Assembly: GCA_946480055.1 (NCBI GenBank)
Contig: CAMLID010000027.1
Location: 1-36,740, forward strand
DNA length: 36,740 nucleotides
Direction of reading: 5' to 3'
DNA from: an uncultured Lysobacter sp.
GTDB lineage: Bacteria; Pseudomonadota; Gammaproteobacteria; Xanthomonadales; Xanthomonadaceae
How positions within the stretch are numbered: the first letter of the stretch is position 1; each line of letters opens with the position of its first letter. Below the pieces are notes generated by a model. That model did no database searches. It worked only from the letters and a program-made list of their open reading frames with translations, and was not told the origin of the DNA. Both the position numbers and the translations under genes were made by a program. Shown in pieces: positions 10,112 to 19,011 of this stretch.

Positions 10112-10641
10112 CGTCGAACTCCATGTGACGGGGTGACGCCATGATGCCGCGAGCCGGGACCTGCGTCCCCTGCCGGTGGGGAGCATGACCTTTGTCATGC
10201 GACGGCGGCCGCGGCGCCCCCCTTTGAACCGGCTGCGTTCATGGACGGTTGCATTGCGTCTATAGCCGGGGTTTCGAGTTCCTTGCTCATCTGCGACGCC
10301 ACAGCGCGCTCCATACGCTGCGCGCTTCCGAAACGATTCAGGATCGCCGCATCGCAAGCGGTCATCGCACGCACAGCCCGCTGCGATACGGTCCGCGCAC
10401 ATCGCGCACGAATTCGAGCAATACCGTTGGCACGCTCGTTCAGCCACAAAACGACGCGAATCGCGGCGACTTCAAGTTTGGTTCATCGCCGCGGTGATCC
10501 TCATACGAGGCCGCGCGCTCCACGCACGACGCAAAAGTTCCGCGTCGCGCGATCAAGGCGCAAGCAACGTTCATGCGCAAAGTCCTAGCCTGCGCACGCC
10601 TCCCCCAAGGCATCCACATAAGACAACAAGGAGTCCACGCC
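10112..10641. other. 530-bp intergenic region
   Basis: This region separates divergent genes and must hold the promoters of both. It contains a perfect palindrome GCATGAC-CTTT-GTCATGC (10183-10200), near the yggN-like gene, and an 8-bp-arm inverted repeat (10462-10469 with 10486-10493). An 84-codon open frame on the minus strand (10195-10449) starts with TTG and has no ribosome-binding site; I do not call it a gene. AAGGAG at 10628-10633 is the ribosome-binding site of the next gene. Confidence 0.5.
10183..10200. promoter_or_regulatory. Palindromic operator-like site
   Basis: GCATGAC-CTTT-GTCATGC is a perfect 7-bp inverted repeat with a 4-base centre, about 70 bp upstream of the yggN-like start. 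A related TGAC-GTTC-GTCA occurs at 3141-3152, overlapping the DUF2061 start. The binding protein is unknown. Confidence 0.35.
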
Positions 10642-11280
10642 ATGATGCGCTTTCGTCATTTGACCCTCGCCCTGCTCGGCACCCTGGCCATCGTCCCGGC
10701 CGCTTTCGCCCAGGACGCCGGCACCGCTACCGGCAAGCGCTTCGCCGTCGTCGGCGGCTATGCGCTGTCCGAGCCGACCAAGAACCCGTCGATCGCCGGC
10801 GCCCGCAGCCAAGTCGACGGCGACGGCGCCGCGACCCTGAGCGCCAGCTACTACATCACCGACAACATCGCCGTCGAAGCCTGGGGCGCAGCCGACAAGT
10901 TCGGCCACCGCGTCAACCTCAACGGCGCCAAGGCCGGCAGCGTCGATGCACAGCCCTACGCCGTGAGCGGCCAGTACCACTTCGGCGCGCCGGACAAGAC
11001 CGTGCGCCCGTTCGTGGGCCTGGGCTACTACGAGTCCAACTACAGCGGCGAGAAGACCGAGCCGGCCGGCGTGCTGGCGGGCCAGCGCATCGGCGTGGAA
11101 ACTGCCAAGGGCGCGATGGCCACCGCTGGCGTCGACCTCAACATCAACCCGACCTGGTTCGCCCGCGCCGACGTACGCTATCTGCAGGGCAAGTCGGACG
11201 CGCGCGTCAACGGCGTCAAGGTCGGCGAGGCCGAACTCAACCCGGTGGTCCTGGGCGTGGGCCTGGGCGCGCGCTTCTAA
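10642..11280 (+). CDS. OmpW-family outer-membrane protein
   Basis: 212 residues. A signal peptide ends at PAAFAQDAG. The mature part follows the OmpW plan: the YYITDNIAVEAWGA strand, the QYHFG segment followed by VRPFVGLGYYESNYSGE, and the strand ARADVRYLQG, ending in LGVGLGARF with terminal Phe. OmpW proteins are 8-stranded barrels thought to pass small hydrophobic compounds. The start is ATG 10642, with AAGGAG 8 bases upstream. The gene is monocistronic with its own terminator. The match is by pattern, not by close identity to a named OmpW. Confidence 0.85.
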   Translation: MMRFRHLTLALLGTLAIVPAAFAQDAGTATGKRFAVVGGYALSEPTKNPSIAGARSQVDGDGAATLSASYYITDNIAVEAWGAADKFGHRVNLNGAKAGSVDAQPYAVSGQYHFGAPDKTVRPFVGLGYYESNYSGEKTEPAGVLAGQRIGVETAKGAMATAGVDLNINPTWFARADVRYLQGKSDARVNGVKVGEAELNPVVLGVGLGARF

Positions 11281-11337
11281 ACCCGCGGCACCACAACCGC
11301 AGCATGGTCGCCGGAATCTCGGCGATCGCAACACCAG

Positions 11338-11366
11338 GCGGACCCCGGCGACGGGGTCCGCTTTTT
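11338..11366 (+). terminator. Rho-independent terminator after the OmpW-family gene
   Basis: A perfect 10-bp stem GCGGACCCCG (11338-11347) with CGGGGTCCGC (11352-11361), a 4-base loop and TTTTT directly after. Confidence 0.9.
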
Positions 11367-11490
11367 CTATGGCGATGCCGCATCCGGTCGGATCCGATGC
11401 GCGAGCATGCCGAAAGCGGTCACTACGCACTGCTGCGCCCACGCGGGCATGGCTACACTCGGCGCTTCCGCCCTTGCCGCGAGTGCCACC

Positions 11491-12828
11491 ATGCGTCTGC
11501 CCGTCCTGCTTGCCCTGCTGTTGCTCGCGCTGCCCAGCGCCGGCGCGTACGCGGACGACACGAGCGAGGCGTCCGCCGCACCCAAGCGCGTCGCGGTGCG
11601 GGCCGCGCGCCTGATCGACACCGCCCACCAGCGCGTGATCGAGCGGCCGCTGGTGCTGATCGAGGGCGAGAAGATCGTCGCGGTGTCCGCCGACGGCGAG
11701 GCCCCGGCCGGCGTGGAACTGATCGACCTGGGCACAGCCACCCTGATGCCGGGCTTCATCGATCTGCACGTGCACATCACCGGCGACTCCACCAGCGGCA
11801 CCGGCAACTACTTCGAGGACATTCTCAAGCGCAGCCCGATCGACGACGCGGTCACCGCTCACCTCTACGCCGAACGCACCCTGCATGCGGGTTTCACCAC
11901 GGTGCGCAACGTCGGCTCGGCCGAGTACATCGACGTCGCCCTGGCACGCGCGATCGACCGCGGTCGCCTGCAGGGCCCGCGCATCCTGCCCTCGGGCCTG
12001 GCGATCGGCGCCACCGGCGGCCATATCGACGGCAACACCGGTTTCTCGCCCTACCTCGAGTTCCACAACGCCAGCGGCGTCGCCGACGGCGTCGAGGCGG
12101 TGCGCGCGAAGGTCCGCGACAACGTCAAGCACGGTGCCGAGGTGATCAAATTCATGGCCGGAGCCGGCGTGCTCAGCGCCGAAGCCTCAGTCGGCGCGCC
12201 GCAGTACACCCAGGAAGAGATGAACGCGATCGTCGACGAGTCTCACCGCTGGGGCAAGCGCGTCGCCGCGCACGCACACGGCGCCGAAGCGATCCGCATG
12301 GCGATCCTGGCCGGCGTCGATTCGGTCGAGCACGCCAGCTTCATCGACGACGAGGGCCTGCGCCTGGCCAAGCAGAAGGGCACCTGGCTGGTGATGGACG
12401 TCTACAACGACGACTACATCCTGGCCGAGTACGCGCGCTTGGGCTTTCCTCAGCAGATGATCGACAAGGAGAAGCTGGTCGGCCGCACCCAACGCGAGAA
12501 TTTCCGCAAAGCCGTGCGCGCCGGCGCGCGTATGGGCTTCGGCACCGATGCCGGCGTCTATCCGCACGGCGACAATCGCAAGCAGTTCCCGAAGATGGTC
12601 GAATGGGGCATGACCCCGATGCAGGTACTGCGCGCGGCGACCACGGACGCGGCCGAACTGCTGGGCTGGTCGGACAAGGTCGGCGCGGTCGAGGCCGGAC
12701 GCTACGCCGACCTGGTCGCGGTGGCGAACGATCCCTTGGCGGACATCCATGCCCTCGATGCCCAACCGGTGTTCGTGATGAAGGGCGGCGAGGTGGTGGT
12801 GCGGGACGCGAGAATCGTGGAGCGCTAA
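11491..12828 (+). CDS. Exported amidohydrolase, possible peptidase/carboxypeptidase
   Basis: 445 residues. A signal peptide ends at GAYADD. The metal-dependent amidohydrolase fold is complete: His93 and His95 (DLHVH), a Lys220 suitable for carboxylation (VIKFMAGAG), His261 (AHAHG), His281 (VEHASF) and Asp353 (FGTDAG). These residues bind two metals in the subtype II enzymes related to imidazolonepropionase and to the Xaa-Arg/Xaa-Pro carboxypeptidases, which is the likely activity class; the substrate cannot be read from the sequence. ATG 11491 is chosen because it opens the signal peptide; an upstream ATG at 11407 would add 28 residues before it. Downstream genes converge. Confidence 0.88.
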   Translation: MRLPVLLALLLLALPSAGAYADDTSEASAAPKRVAVRAARLIDTAHQRVIERPLVLIEGEKIVAVSADGEAPAGVELIDLGTATLMPGFIDLHVHITGDSTSGTGNYFEDILKRSPIDDAVTAHLYAERTLHAGFTTVRNVGSAEYIDVALARAIDRGRLQGPRILPSGLAIGATGGHIDGNTGFSPYLEFHNASGVADGVEAVRAKVRDNVKHGAEVIKFMAGAGVLSAEASVGAPQYTQEEMNAIVDESHRWGKRVAAHAHGAEAIRMAILAGVDSVEHASFIDDEGLRLAKQKGTWLVMDVYNDDYILAEYARLGFPQQMIDKEKLVGRTQRENFRKAVRAGARMGFGTDAGVYPHGDNRKQFPKMVEWGMTPMQVLRAATTDAAELLGWSDKVGAVEAGRYADLVAVANDPLADIHALDAQPVFVMKGGEVVVRDARIVER

Positions 12829-12875
12829 GGCGCGATCCTCGCTATCGCCCCAGGCCGCGTGACCTTCGGCGCCGA

Positions 12876-13895
12876 TCAGCCGCGACAGCCCGCCGACGGC
12901 AGCGCCAGTCGTGCCGCTTGAACCGCCATGGCGGCCGGGACCACGTAGAGGTTGGCCTGTCCATTCAACACATGGGCGGCATCGTCCGCGGTCGCCGACT
13001 TGCGCATGCTCGCAAAGCGCAGCTCCCGACCATCGACAGAAAACGCCGGGGTGAAGTCCATGCCCGGTGCGTTGATCGGCGACGGCAGGCGTACCGCCGC
13101 GGACCAGCCGTCGCCCGTTCGACAAGCCGCGAACAAATCCGGATCCGAGGAGTCGTCGCGCTCGCTCCAGAACACGGCCATCCGGCCGTCCGGGGAGAGG
13201 GTGAAATCGCCTTGAATCGCCCCGTCGTTGAACGGAGCGCCCATGGGCTGCGGCGCCTCGAAGGCAGGGCCATTCATACGCGCCCGATAGATCGCCAGCT
13301 TCGCCGGCCCACCCTTGCGCGAGCTGTTGAAGTAGAGCCAGCCGCCGTGCAGTTCGGGGCCGAGCTCTTCGCCCTCGCTGGCGAGCGCGGCCAGGCGCTC
13401 CGGCACGCCGAAACGTCCGCCCTCCAGCGCAACGCGCCAGATGTCCAGGCTGGTATTCGGCGTTTCGCCGCCGACTGGGCGGTTGGAGACGAAATAGAGC
13501 GTCCGGCCGTCGGGTGTCAGCCAAGGATCGGAATCGCGGTAGCGCGGGTCGGAGAACGGCACCTCGGCCACCTCGCCCCAGCCGCCGCCGTCGCGCCGTG
13601 CGAACAAGATCCGGCTGTCCTTGAAGTTCGCCGCAGAACGCGCGAACACCATGAACTGCTGCGCGGCATCGGTGCTGAGGTTGTAGTCGTTGCGCGTACC
13701 CGACAGCCACCCTGCGCCTGCGAGGCGGGCGACATCGGCCTGCGGCAATGGCAAGGTCCGCTGCGCAACCGGGGCGGCGCCCGGTCCCCGGGAAGGCGCT
13801 GTCGGTTCGGCTGCAGCCATCGACGGCGGAGCACGATCCGTCGGCGCACAGGCCGACGCCAGCAGGCAAAACATCATCAGATCGGTAATTCTCAC
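12876..13895 (-). CDS. PD40 beta-propeller lipoprotein
   Basis: 339 residues. The N-terminus (MRITDLMMFCLLASAC) is a signal with a probable lipobox Cys at residue 16. The rest has WD40-like PD40 repeats of the TolB type: DPWLTPDGRTLYFVSNRP, GDFTLSPDGRMAVFWSERD and FTPAFSVDGRELRFASMR. Such propellers bind proteins or sugars at the envelope. GTG 13895 is preferred, with GGAG 7 bases upstream; a frame extending to 13976 gives no signal sequence. It lies 52 bp downstream of the NTF2-like gene and may share its transcript. Confidence 0.82.
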   Translation of the reverse strand: MRITDLMMFCLLASACAPTDRAPPSMAAAEPTAPSRGPGAAPVAQRTLPLPQADVARLAGAGWLSGTRNDYNLSTDAAQQFMVFARSAANFKDSRILFARRDGGGWGEVAEVPFSDPRYRDSDPWLTPDGRTLYFVSNRPVGGETPNTSLDIWRVALEGGRFGVPERLAALASEGEELGPELHGGWLYFNSSRKGGPAKLAIYRARMNGPAFEAPQPMGAPFNDGAIQGDFTLSPDGRMAVFWSERDDSSDPDLFAACRTGDGWSAAVRLPSPINAPGMDFTPAFSVDGRELRFASMRKSATADDAAHVLNGQANLYVVPAAMAVQAARLALPSAGCRG

Positions 13896-13947
13896 TGCGC
13901 ACTCCGCATGGACAGGGCGACCAGCAACGCTACGAACGACGCTTGGA

Positions 13948-14382
13948 TCACTTGGGCTTCGGGTACCAAAGCGCATTCACGATGATCCATCGCTCCTCGA
14001 ACTTCCCCATATGGAAGTAGTCGACAAACCACGGCGTTTCCAAGCGAACCGACGCCGCATTGCCGGTGACGTCCAGCACGCGGCAACTGCGATCCCACTG
14101 CCCTTGGGGCGTCTTCAACGCCCCTGCTTTGGTGAGCGCGACCAGCTCTTCCTTCGACATGCGCCGCAAGCCCAGCCGCTCATAGGGCGTATCGCCGATC
14201 ACAGCGCGCTTGGCCAGGTCCGGATGCAACGCGCGCGCAACCCGGGCCGGATCGGCCTCGAGCTGGCCGTCCACATAGTCGAAGCAAGTGGCCTCGATGG
14301 CCGTGATGGTCGCCGGATCGACATTCGCCGGACCGGGGGCGACCGCACCCGCCGCTGAAAGAAGCAAAGAAAGCGCCAACAT
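13948..14382 (-). CDS. Exported NTF2-like (lumazine-binding-type) protein
   Basis: 144 residues. A signal peptide (MLALSLLLSAAGAVA) is followed by an NTF2 fold: a helix with CFDYVDGQLEADPARVARALHPDLAKR, the segment MSKEELVALT, and the strands SVRLETPWFVDYFHMGKFEERWIIVNALW. This arrangement is typical of the putative lumazine-binding family (PF12893), where ligands are seldom known. AGGA lies shortly before ATG 14382. The gene is divergent from the two-component pair on the right and upstream of the PD40 lipoprotein. Confidence 0.8.
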   Translation of the reverse strand: MLALSLLLSAAGAVAPGPANVDPATITAIEATCFDYVDGQLEADPARVARALHPDLAKRAVIGDTPYERLGLRRMSKEELVALTKAGALKTPQGQWDRSCRVLDVTGNAASVRLETPWFVDYFHMGKFEERWIIVNALWYPKPK

Positions 14383-14560
14383 GGGTATTCCTGTCGTCGA
14401 GTCGTCCCGATCCGGCCATTAGGCGGGACAGGAATGTCGAAGTCTTCAGGCAATGCGATGAAACGTTGCTAACGCACGACGAAGCGTTGAACGCACGCCA
14501 GTCCCTTCAAACCGTGCATGGAGTAGTTCATAGTTGGCATCGCTCGAGAAGAACCTCCCT

Positions 14561-15649
14561 ATGAGTTCCACCGCCTTCCCCGACCCGGTCACGACAAGCT
14601 CGAGGCGTTGGTTCTGGCCGCTGCAGAGCATCGGCTGGCTCGGCTATTTCATCCTCCACTTCACCGCGGCGATGGGCGACGGAAAGCCGTTGCACTATGT
14701 GACCGCCTCGCTGTCCGTGACCGCCTGCGGCTTCGTCATCACCAGCCTGCTGCGCCTGGGTTATCGGCGCCTATGGGGGCTGTCCGTCCCGCGGATGGCG
14801 GCGGCAGCGGTCGGATTGCTCGTGCTTGCCACGCTCGTACAGATGAAACTCTACGTCGCCATCGCGTTCAGCTACTGCGACGATTGCGAAATCCGCAGCG
14901 TGTTCGGCTATCTGTGGTACTTCGCCTCGACGCTCTACATATTGCTTTCGTGGAGCGCGCTGTATTTCGGAATCAAGTTCGCGCTTCAGCTGCAGCAGCA
15001 AAAGGAAGCCGCATTGCGCGCGCGCAACGCCGCGCATGCAGCGCAGATCAAGATGCTCCGCTACCAGCTCAATCCGCACTTCCTGTTCAATACGCTCAAC
15101 GCGATCTCCACCCTGGTGCTCGACGACAAACGGGATACGGCGTACCGCATGGTCGCCAGCCTTTCGTCATTCCTACGTCATTCCCTCGACTCCGATCCGG
15201 AGCAGCAGGTTACGCTGATGCAGGAGATAGACGCGCTCAATCTTTACCTTGGCATCGAGCAGGTACGTTTCGGCGACCGCCTACAGATGGTGGTGGACGT
15301 CGAATCCGTCGCGCGCGACGCGCTGGTGCCGAGCCTGATCCTGCAGCCGTTGATCGAGAACGCGATCAAGTACGCGATATCCAAACGCGAGGAGGGCGGC
15401 CGCATCGAACTCATCGCACGGATCGATGGGGACATGCTCGACTTGCATCTACGCGATGACGGTCCCGGCGGCGTCGAAGCCGATTTGTCGGCGAACGGTC
15501 ACTCGCGCGTCGGCCTGGCCAACACGCGCGAACGGCTGCGCGTTCTGTATGGCGAGCGCCAGCACCTGGGCATCAGCAACCGCGAATCCGGCGGTGCGGA
15601 TGTCCATGTCCGGCTGCCGTTCAGCACCGCGCAGAATGCACGGCCGTGA
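14561..15649 (+). CDS. LytS/AlgZ-type sensor histidine kinase
   Basis: 362 residues. Four membrane helices (about 18-37, 45-66, 79-103, 114-141) are followed by a short coiled segment, the His_kinase (PF06580) box RYQLNPHFLFNTLN with phosphoacceptor His173, and an HATPase domain with N-box LQPLIENAIKY (Asn267), G1 DDGPGG (299-304) and G2 RVGLANTRERL. It has no separate periplasmic sensor, so sensing is probably within the membrane. ATG 14561 is chosen because it directly precedes the helices; the ribosome-binding site is weak. The stop overlaps the start of the response regulator by 4 bp. Confidence 0.92.
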   Translation: MSSTAFPDPVTTSSRRWFWPLQSIGWLGYFILHFTAAMGDGKPLHYVTASLSVTACGFVITSLLRLGYRRLWGLSVPRMAAAAVGLLVLATLVQMKLYVAIAFSYCDDCEIRSVFGYLWYFASTLYILLSWSALYFGIKFALQLQQQKEAALRARNAAHAAQIKMLRYQLNPHFLFNTLNAISTLVLDDKRDTAYRMVASLSSFLRHSLDSDPEQQVTLMQEIDALNLYLGIEQVRFGDRLQMVVDVESVARDALVPSLILQPLIENAIKYAISKREEGGRIELIARIDGDMLDLHLRDDGPGGVEADLSANGHSRVGLANTRERLRVLYGERQHLGISNRESGGADVHVRLPFSTAQNARP

Positions 15650-16443
15650 AGAAGATCCGCACGCTTATCGTAGACGACGAACCCTTGGCGCGCAGGGGGC
15701 TGGAACTGCGACTGGGTCGCCACGCCGACATCGAGATCGTCGGCGAGGCCGGCAACGGTCGCCAGGCGTTCCACGCCATTTCCAGTTTGCGCCCGCAGCT
15801 GATGTTCCTCGATGTGCAGATGCCCGGCATCGACGGCTTCGAACTGTTGCATATGCTTCCGGCAACGCAGATTCCGCTGACCGTTTTCGTCACGGCCTAC
15901 GACCAGTATGCGTTCGCCGCATTCGCCGCAAGCGCGCTCGACTACCTGCTCAAGCCGGTTGACGACGCACGTTTGGACGAATCCGTGGAACGCGCACGCG
16001 CGCGTTTGTCCGCGCGAAAGACCGAGGATCACTACGAGCGCCTGCTCAAGTTCATTGCGACCCTGCCTGGCACGCATCGATCCAAGGTCGAAAGTCTCCT
16101 TGCCGACGAGGCTCCACGCACTGGCGGAAAATTGGCGATCAAGGATGGAGCGCGGTTGCTGCGGATCGATGTCGATGCGATCCGCTGGATCGATGCCGCC
16201 GGCGACTACATGTGCATCCACGCAGGCGATGAAACCCACGTTCTGCGCGGCACGATGCAGGAGCTGGAGCAACGCCTCGACCCGCAGCAGTTCGTGCGCA
16301 TCCACCGCTCCACTATCGTCAATCTTGGGCGCGTCAAGGAGATGCGGCCGCACGTCAATGGCGAATACTTTCTTACGCTAGATTCAGGGCATGAGCTGAA
16401 GCTTTCGCGCAGCTTTCGCGACAAGGTCAAGCTGTTCATCTGA
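15646..16443 (+). CDS. LytTR-family response regulator
   Basis: 265 residues. The receiver domain (1-120) has the acidic pair DDE at 10-12, phosphoacceptor Asp56 in FLDVQMPG, and the LKPVDD switch segment. The C-terminal LytTR DNA-binding domain (about 160-262) includes LRIDVDAIRWIDAAGDYM and VRIHRSTIVNLGRVKEM. It is the cognate partner of the kinase, with which it overlaps in GTGA. LytTR regulators bind pairs of direct repeats; no such pair was identified with certainty in this window, so the targets are unknown. Confidence 0.94.
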   Translation: MKKIRTLIVDDEPLARRGLELRLGRHADIEIVGEAGNGRQAFHAISSLRPQLMFLDVQMPGIDGFELLHMLPATQIPLTVFVTAYDQYAFAAFAASALDYLLKPVDDARLDESVERARARLSARKTEDHYERLLKFIATLPGTHRSKVESLLADEAPRTGGKLAIKDGARLLRIDVDAIRWIDAAGDYMCIHAGDETHVLRGTMQELEQRLDPQQFVRIHRSTIVNLGRVKEMRPHVNGEYFLTLDSGHELKLSRSFRDKVKLFI

Positions 16444-16532
16444 GTCGCTGTAATCCGCTCTCGGCAACGGCCGGGGCCGCATGCTCGGCGAATTTTCGCT
16501 GATATCGGTGGCCTTATCAGTAGGCGGTCCGT

Positions 16533-16982
16533 TCAGCCCTTGCGACGGCTCGCCTCGTACAAGGCGATGTACTCGTCCACCGAGGTCGATGCGACGATCG
16601 CGGCGATCTCGCTCTGGAGCAGATCGTCCGGCGACTTGAAACGCAGACAGCCCTTGCCCATGTCGAGTTTCCGGCCTGCGCGCTCGTAAGCCGCGCGCAG
16701 CCCCTGCTCTCGTCCGGAGCCAGCGTAGACGCAGTTGAGGTACAGCGAATAGCCGTTCTTCTGAGCCGCCAGCGCCGCATAGCACAACGGCTGCTTGTTG
16801 TAGGTCTTGAAGTATCGGCTCAGCGGAATGTTCCAGCCGATCATGCCGAAGGCCATCTCCTCGGCGTAGCCGGGCGGCAGGTTCGCGTTGACCAGGTCGC
16901 GCACCGTCGCGACCACGACGCGGCGCTCGGATGGGAGCTCGTCCAGGTAGGCGTCCACGGTTCTGGCGGTACTGCTGGCCAT
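16533..16982 (-). CDS. DUF1801 (YdhG-like) protein
   Basis: 149 residues. The N-terminus TVDAYLDELPSERRVVVATVRDLVNANLPPGYAEEMAFGMIGW is typical of DUF1801, with the later segment LYLNCVYAG and a C-terminal helix. These are small cytoplasmic proteins of unknown activity. ATG 16982 is chosen because the family usually begins close to this helix; ATG 17003 would add seven residues (MGGYRRP). The gene stands alone, convergent with the response regulator and 71 bp before the exported protein on the right. Confidence 0.82.
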   Translation of the reverse strand: MASSTARTVDAYLDELPSERRVVVATVRDLVNANLPPGYAEEMAFGMIGWNIPLSRYFKTYNKQPLCYAALAAQKNGYSLYLNCVYAGSGREQGLRAAYERAGRKLDMGKGCLRFKSPDDLLQSEIAAIVASTSVDEYIALYEASRRKG

Positions 16983-17074
16983 CGGCCTACGGTACCCGCC
17001 CATCGGACCGGAGTGAAGCTGGCGGCAGGCGCGCCCCCATCGCCGCGCCCGCCGCCGTCGAACCCCTTACGACT

Positions 17075-17950
17075 TCAGTCGCCGATGAGGCGCAGGCCGA
17101 AGTACAGCGAGGCCGATTCCACGTATTGCGCGCTGCCGCTGATGTTCATGCGTACTGTGGTCGGCTTCTTGAAGAATTCCTTGATCTGGGCGTCGCTGAG
17201 CCCGTAGGTATCCGCCAGCGACTTGCGACTGATGGAGCCGGCGATGCATACCGCTGAGTCTCGCGTGCGTTCGGTAACGGCCACGCCGGGCGCCAGCGGC
17301 ACCTCGAACAGCTCCGACGAGGTCATGCCGGTGATCAGCTTGCCGTCGAACGGCAGGCCGGTGGTCGGGTCGATCAGGCCCGGCGTCGCCAGCACCGGAT
17401 TCTCGATCGTCAGCGTCGGCGAGTAACGCAGCCGCGCCAGCACTTGATTGGCCGTCGGATTGGCGTAGCGAACGGTCAGCACCGGCGAGAACCAGTAGCA
17501 CAGCAGCGACTGGGTCGACTTGCCGGGCAGGGTGATGCGGCCCAGATCCTCGAACGCGAACGGCGTGACCGCCGGCGCCGGGTTGAGCACCTGGCAGCCC
17601 GCATCCGGATCCACGCCAGGGCAGGTGTCGGTGAGCTCGACCGCCATGTCGGCCAATCCCAGCCAGCGCAGATTGCGACCGAAGGAATCGCTGTCGCCGA
17701 CGTCTTCATCGGTGACCGCGGTGGCGGATATCGAGATCGGCGTGCCGGTCTTGGCGGCACTGAGAGAGAACTTGCGTTGGCGACTGCTGGCGGGGATATC
17801 CGCGCCCTGCTTCACCGGTTCCAGCGTTACCTGCTCGGTGGGGCGGGTGTAGGCCCAGACAGTGGCGACGGTGGTTGCGGCGGCTGCGCCGGCCAGCAGC
17901 ACGGCGGCGATGCGCTTTCCAAGCGCGGAGTTCGTCCTGAACGATTTCAT
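17075..17950 (-). CDS. Exported protein of unknown function
   Basis: 291 residues. A long signal-type N-terminus (basic MKSFRTNSALGKR, then a hydrophobic AAVLLAGAAAATTVATVWAY) is followed by a Ser/Thr-rich secreted domain with predominantly beta-strand character and five Cys residues, several spaced as possible disulfides (TCPGVDPDAGC). I do not recognise the family. Immediately after the hydrophobic part the chain is Thr-, Pro- and Gln-rich. Neighbours (DUF1801 protein, EamA transporter) give no hint of function. The start is ATG 17950. Confidence 0.72.
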   Translation of the reverse strand: MKSFRTNSALGKRIAAVLLAGAAAATTVATVWAYTRPTEQVTLEPVKQGADIPASSRQRKFSLSAAKTGTPISISATAVTDEDVGDSDSFGRNLRWLGLADMAVELTDTCPGVDPDAGCQVLNPAPAVTPFAFEDLGRITLPGKSTQSLLCYWFSPVLTVRYANPTANQVLARLRYSPTLTIENPVLATPGLIDPTTGLPFDGKLITGMTSSELFEVPLAPGVAVTERTRDSAVCIAGSISRKSLADTYGLSDAQIKEFFKKPTTVRMNISGSAQYVESASLYFGLRLIGD

Positions 17951-18019
17951 CGATCCTGCCTGAATGTGGAGACAAGACAGGCAAACGCGATGCCAGGCTC
18001 CACCCGGCCAAAGCCCGAT

Positions 18020-18904
18020 TCAGGGATGCTCGGATTCGATGTGTACGCGCTCCCGGCGCAGCAGATACAGGCCGCTGGCGACGATGATCGCCGCGCCCAG
18101 CCAGGTGATCGCGTCCGGCAGCACGCCCCACAGACTGAGGTCGAGCAGCACGCCCCAGACCAGCGCGGTGTATTCCAACGGCGCGATCAGCGACGCCTCG
18201 CCCAGGCGGAAGGCTTCGGTGATCGCATACTGGCCGAGGCCGCCGGCGACGCCGACCCCGAGGATGATCCACACGTCGGCGGCCCGAATCGGCACCCAAT
18301 CCGGCAAGGCCAGCGCGCCCGAGCCGAGCGCGATCATCGCCATCAGCCAGACCATCATCGATTGGGTACTGTCGGTACGCGCCAGCAAGCGCACCGTGAT
18401 CGCGCTCACTGCGTAGGCCACCGCCGCCCCCAGCACCGCCAGCGAAGCCAGACTGAGCATGCCCTCGCCGGTCGGCCGCAGCAGCACCAGCACGCCCAGC
18501 AGGCCGACTGCGATCGCGATCCAGCGGCGCGGACCGACGCGCTCGCCCAGCATGGGCACCGACATAGCGGTGATCAGCAGGGGCGCGACGAAGAAGATCG
18601 AGTACGCGGTCGACAGCGGCAGCGTGCGCAGCGCATACACGAACGCGGCCATCATGCCGATGCCGAGCACGCCGCGCAGCAGATGCAAGGACCAGCGCAC
18701 ATGCAGCAAGGCACGCGGACCCACGGTCGCCAGCGCCCAGGCCAGCACGAACGGCAGCGAGGCCGCGCCGCGCAAGGACGCGACCTGGAACGGTGGGTAA
18801 TGCGCGCTGAGCAGCTTGAGTCCTGCGTCCATGGCCGCGAACAGGCCGACCGCGACCAGCATGAGCAGCGCCGCGTGGGTCTGGCGCTTGCGATCGGCGC
18901 TCAT
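18020..18904 (-). CDS. EamA/DMT-family membrane transporter
   Basis: 294 residues with ten predicted membrane helices in two homologous EamA halves (roughly 10-140 and 150-285). The first ends with GERVGPRRWIAIAVGLLGVLVLL and the second with LGAAIIVASGLYLL, both standard DMT-family segments. Such proteins export metabolites such as amino acids or their analogues; the substrate cannot be deduced. The start is ATG 18904 with GGAGG six bases upstream. It is 107 bp downstream of a membrane protein gene on the same strand. Confidence 0.9.
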   Translation of the reverse strand: MSADRKRQTHAALLMLVAVGLFAAMDAGLKLLSAHYPPFQVASLRGAASLPFVLAWALATVGPRALLHVRWSLHLLRGVLGIGMMAAFVYALRTLPLSTAYSIFFVAPLLITAMSVPMLGERVGPRRWIAIAVGLLGVLVLLRPTGEGMLSLASLAVLGAAVAYAVSAITVRLLARTDSTQSMMVWLMAMIALGSGALALPDWVPIRAADVWIILGVGVAGGLGQYAITEAFRLGEASLIAPLEYTALVWGVLLDLSLWGVLPDAITWLGAAIIVASGLYLLRRERVHIESEHP

Positions 18905-19011
18905 GCGTCGCCTCCGCGCATGGCGGTAAAGAAATAGTCGAGGATCATGTCCGCAGCCGGGGGAGGCGATGGCGCATCTTGCCGGCAATCGCGCTCGCCG
19001 TCATGGGCCGC

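Noticed and set aside
10195..10449. 84-codon minus-strand frame in the 530-bp intergenic region
   Set aside because: It starts with TTG, has no ribosome-binding site and no recognised domain, so support is too weak for a gene call.
10494..13985. 1163-codon plus-strand open frame
   Set aside because: It runs across the OmpW-family and amidohydrolase genes in another frame, is extremely Arg/Gly/Pro-rich, and matches no family; it is an artefact of high GC.
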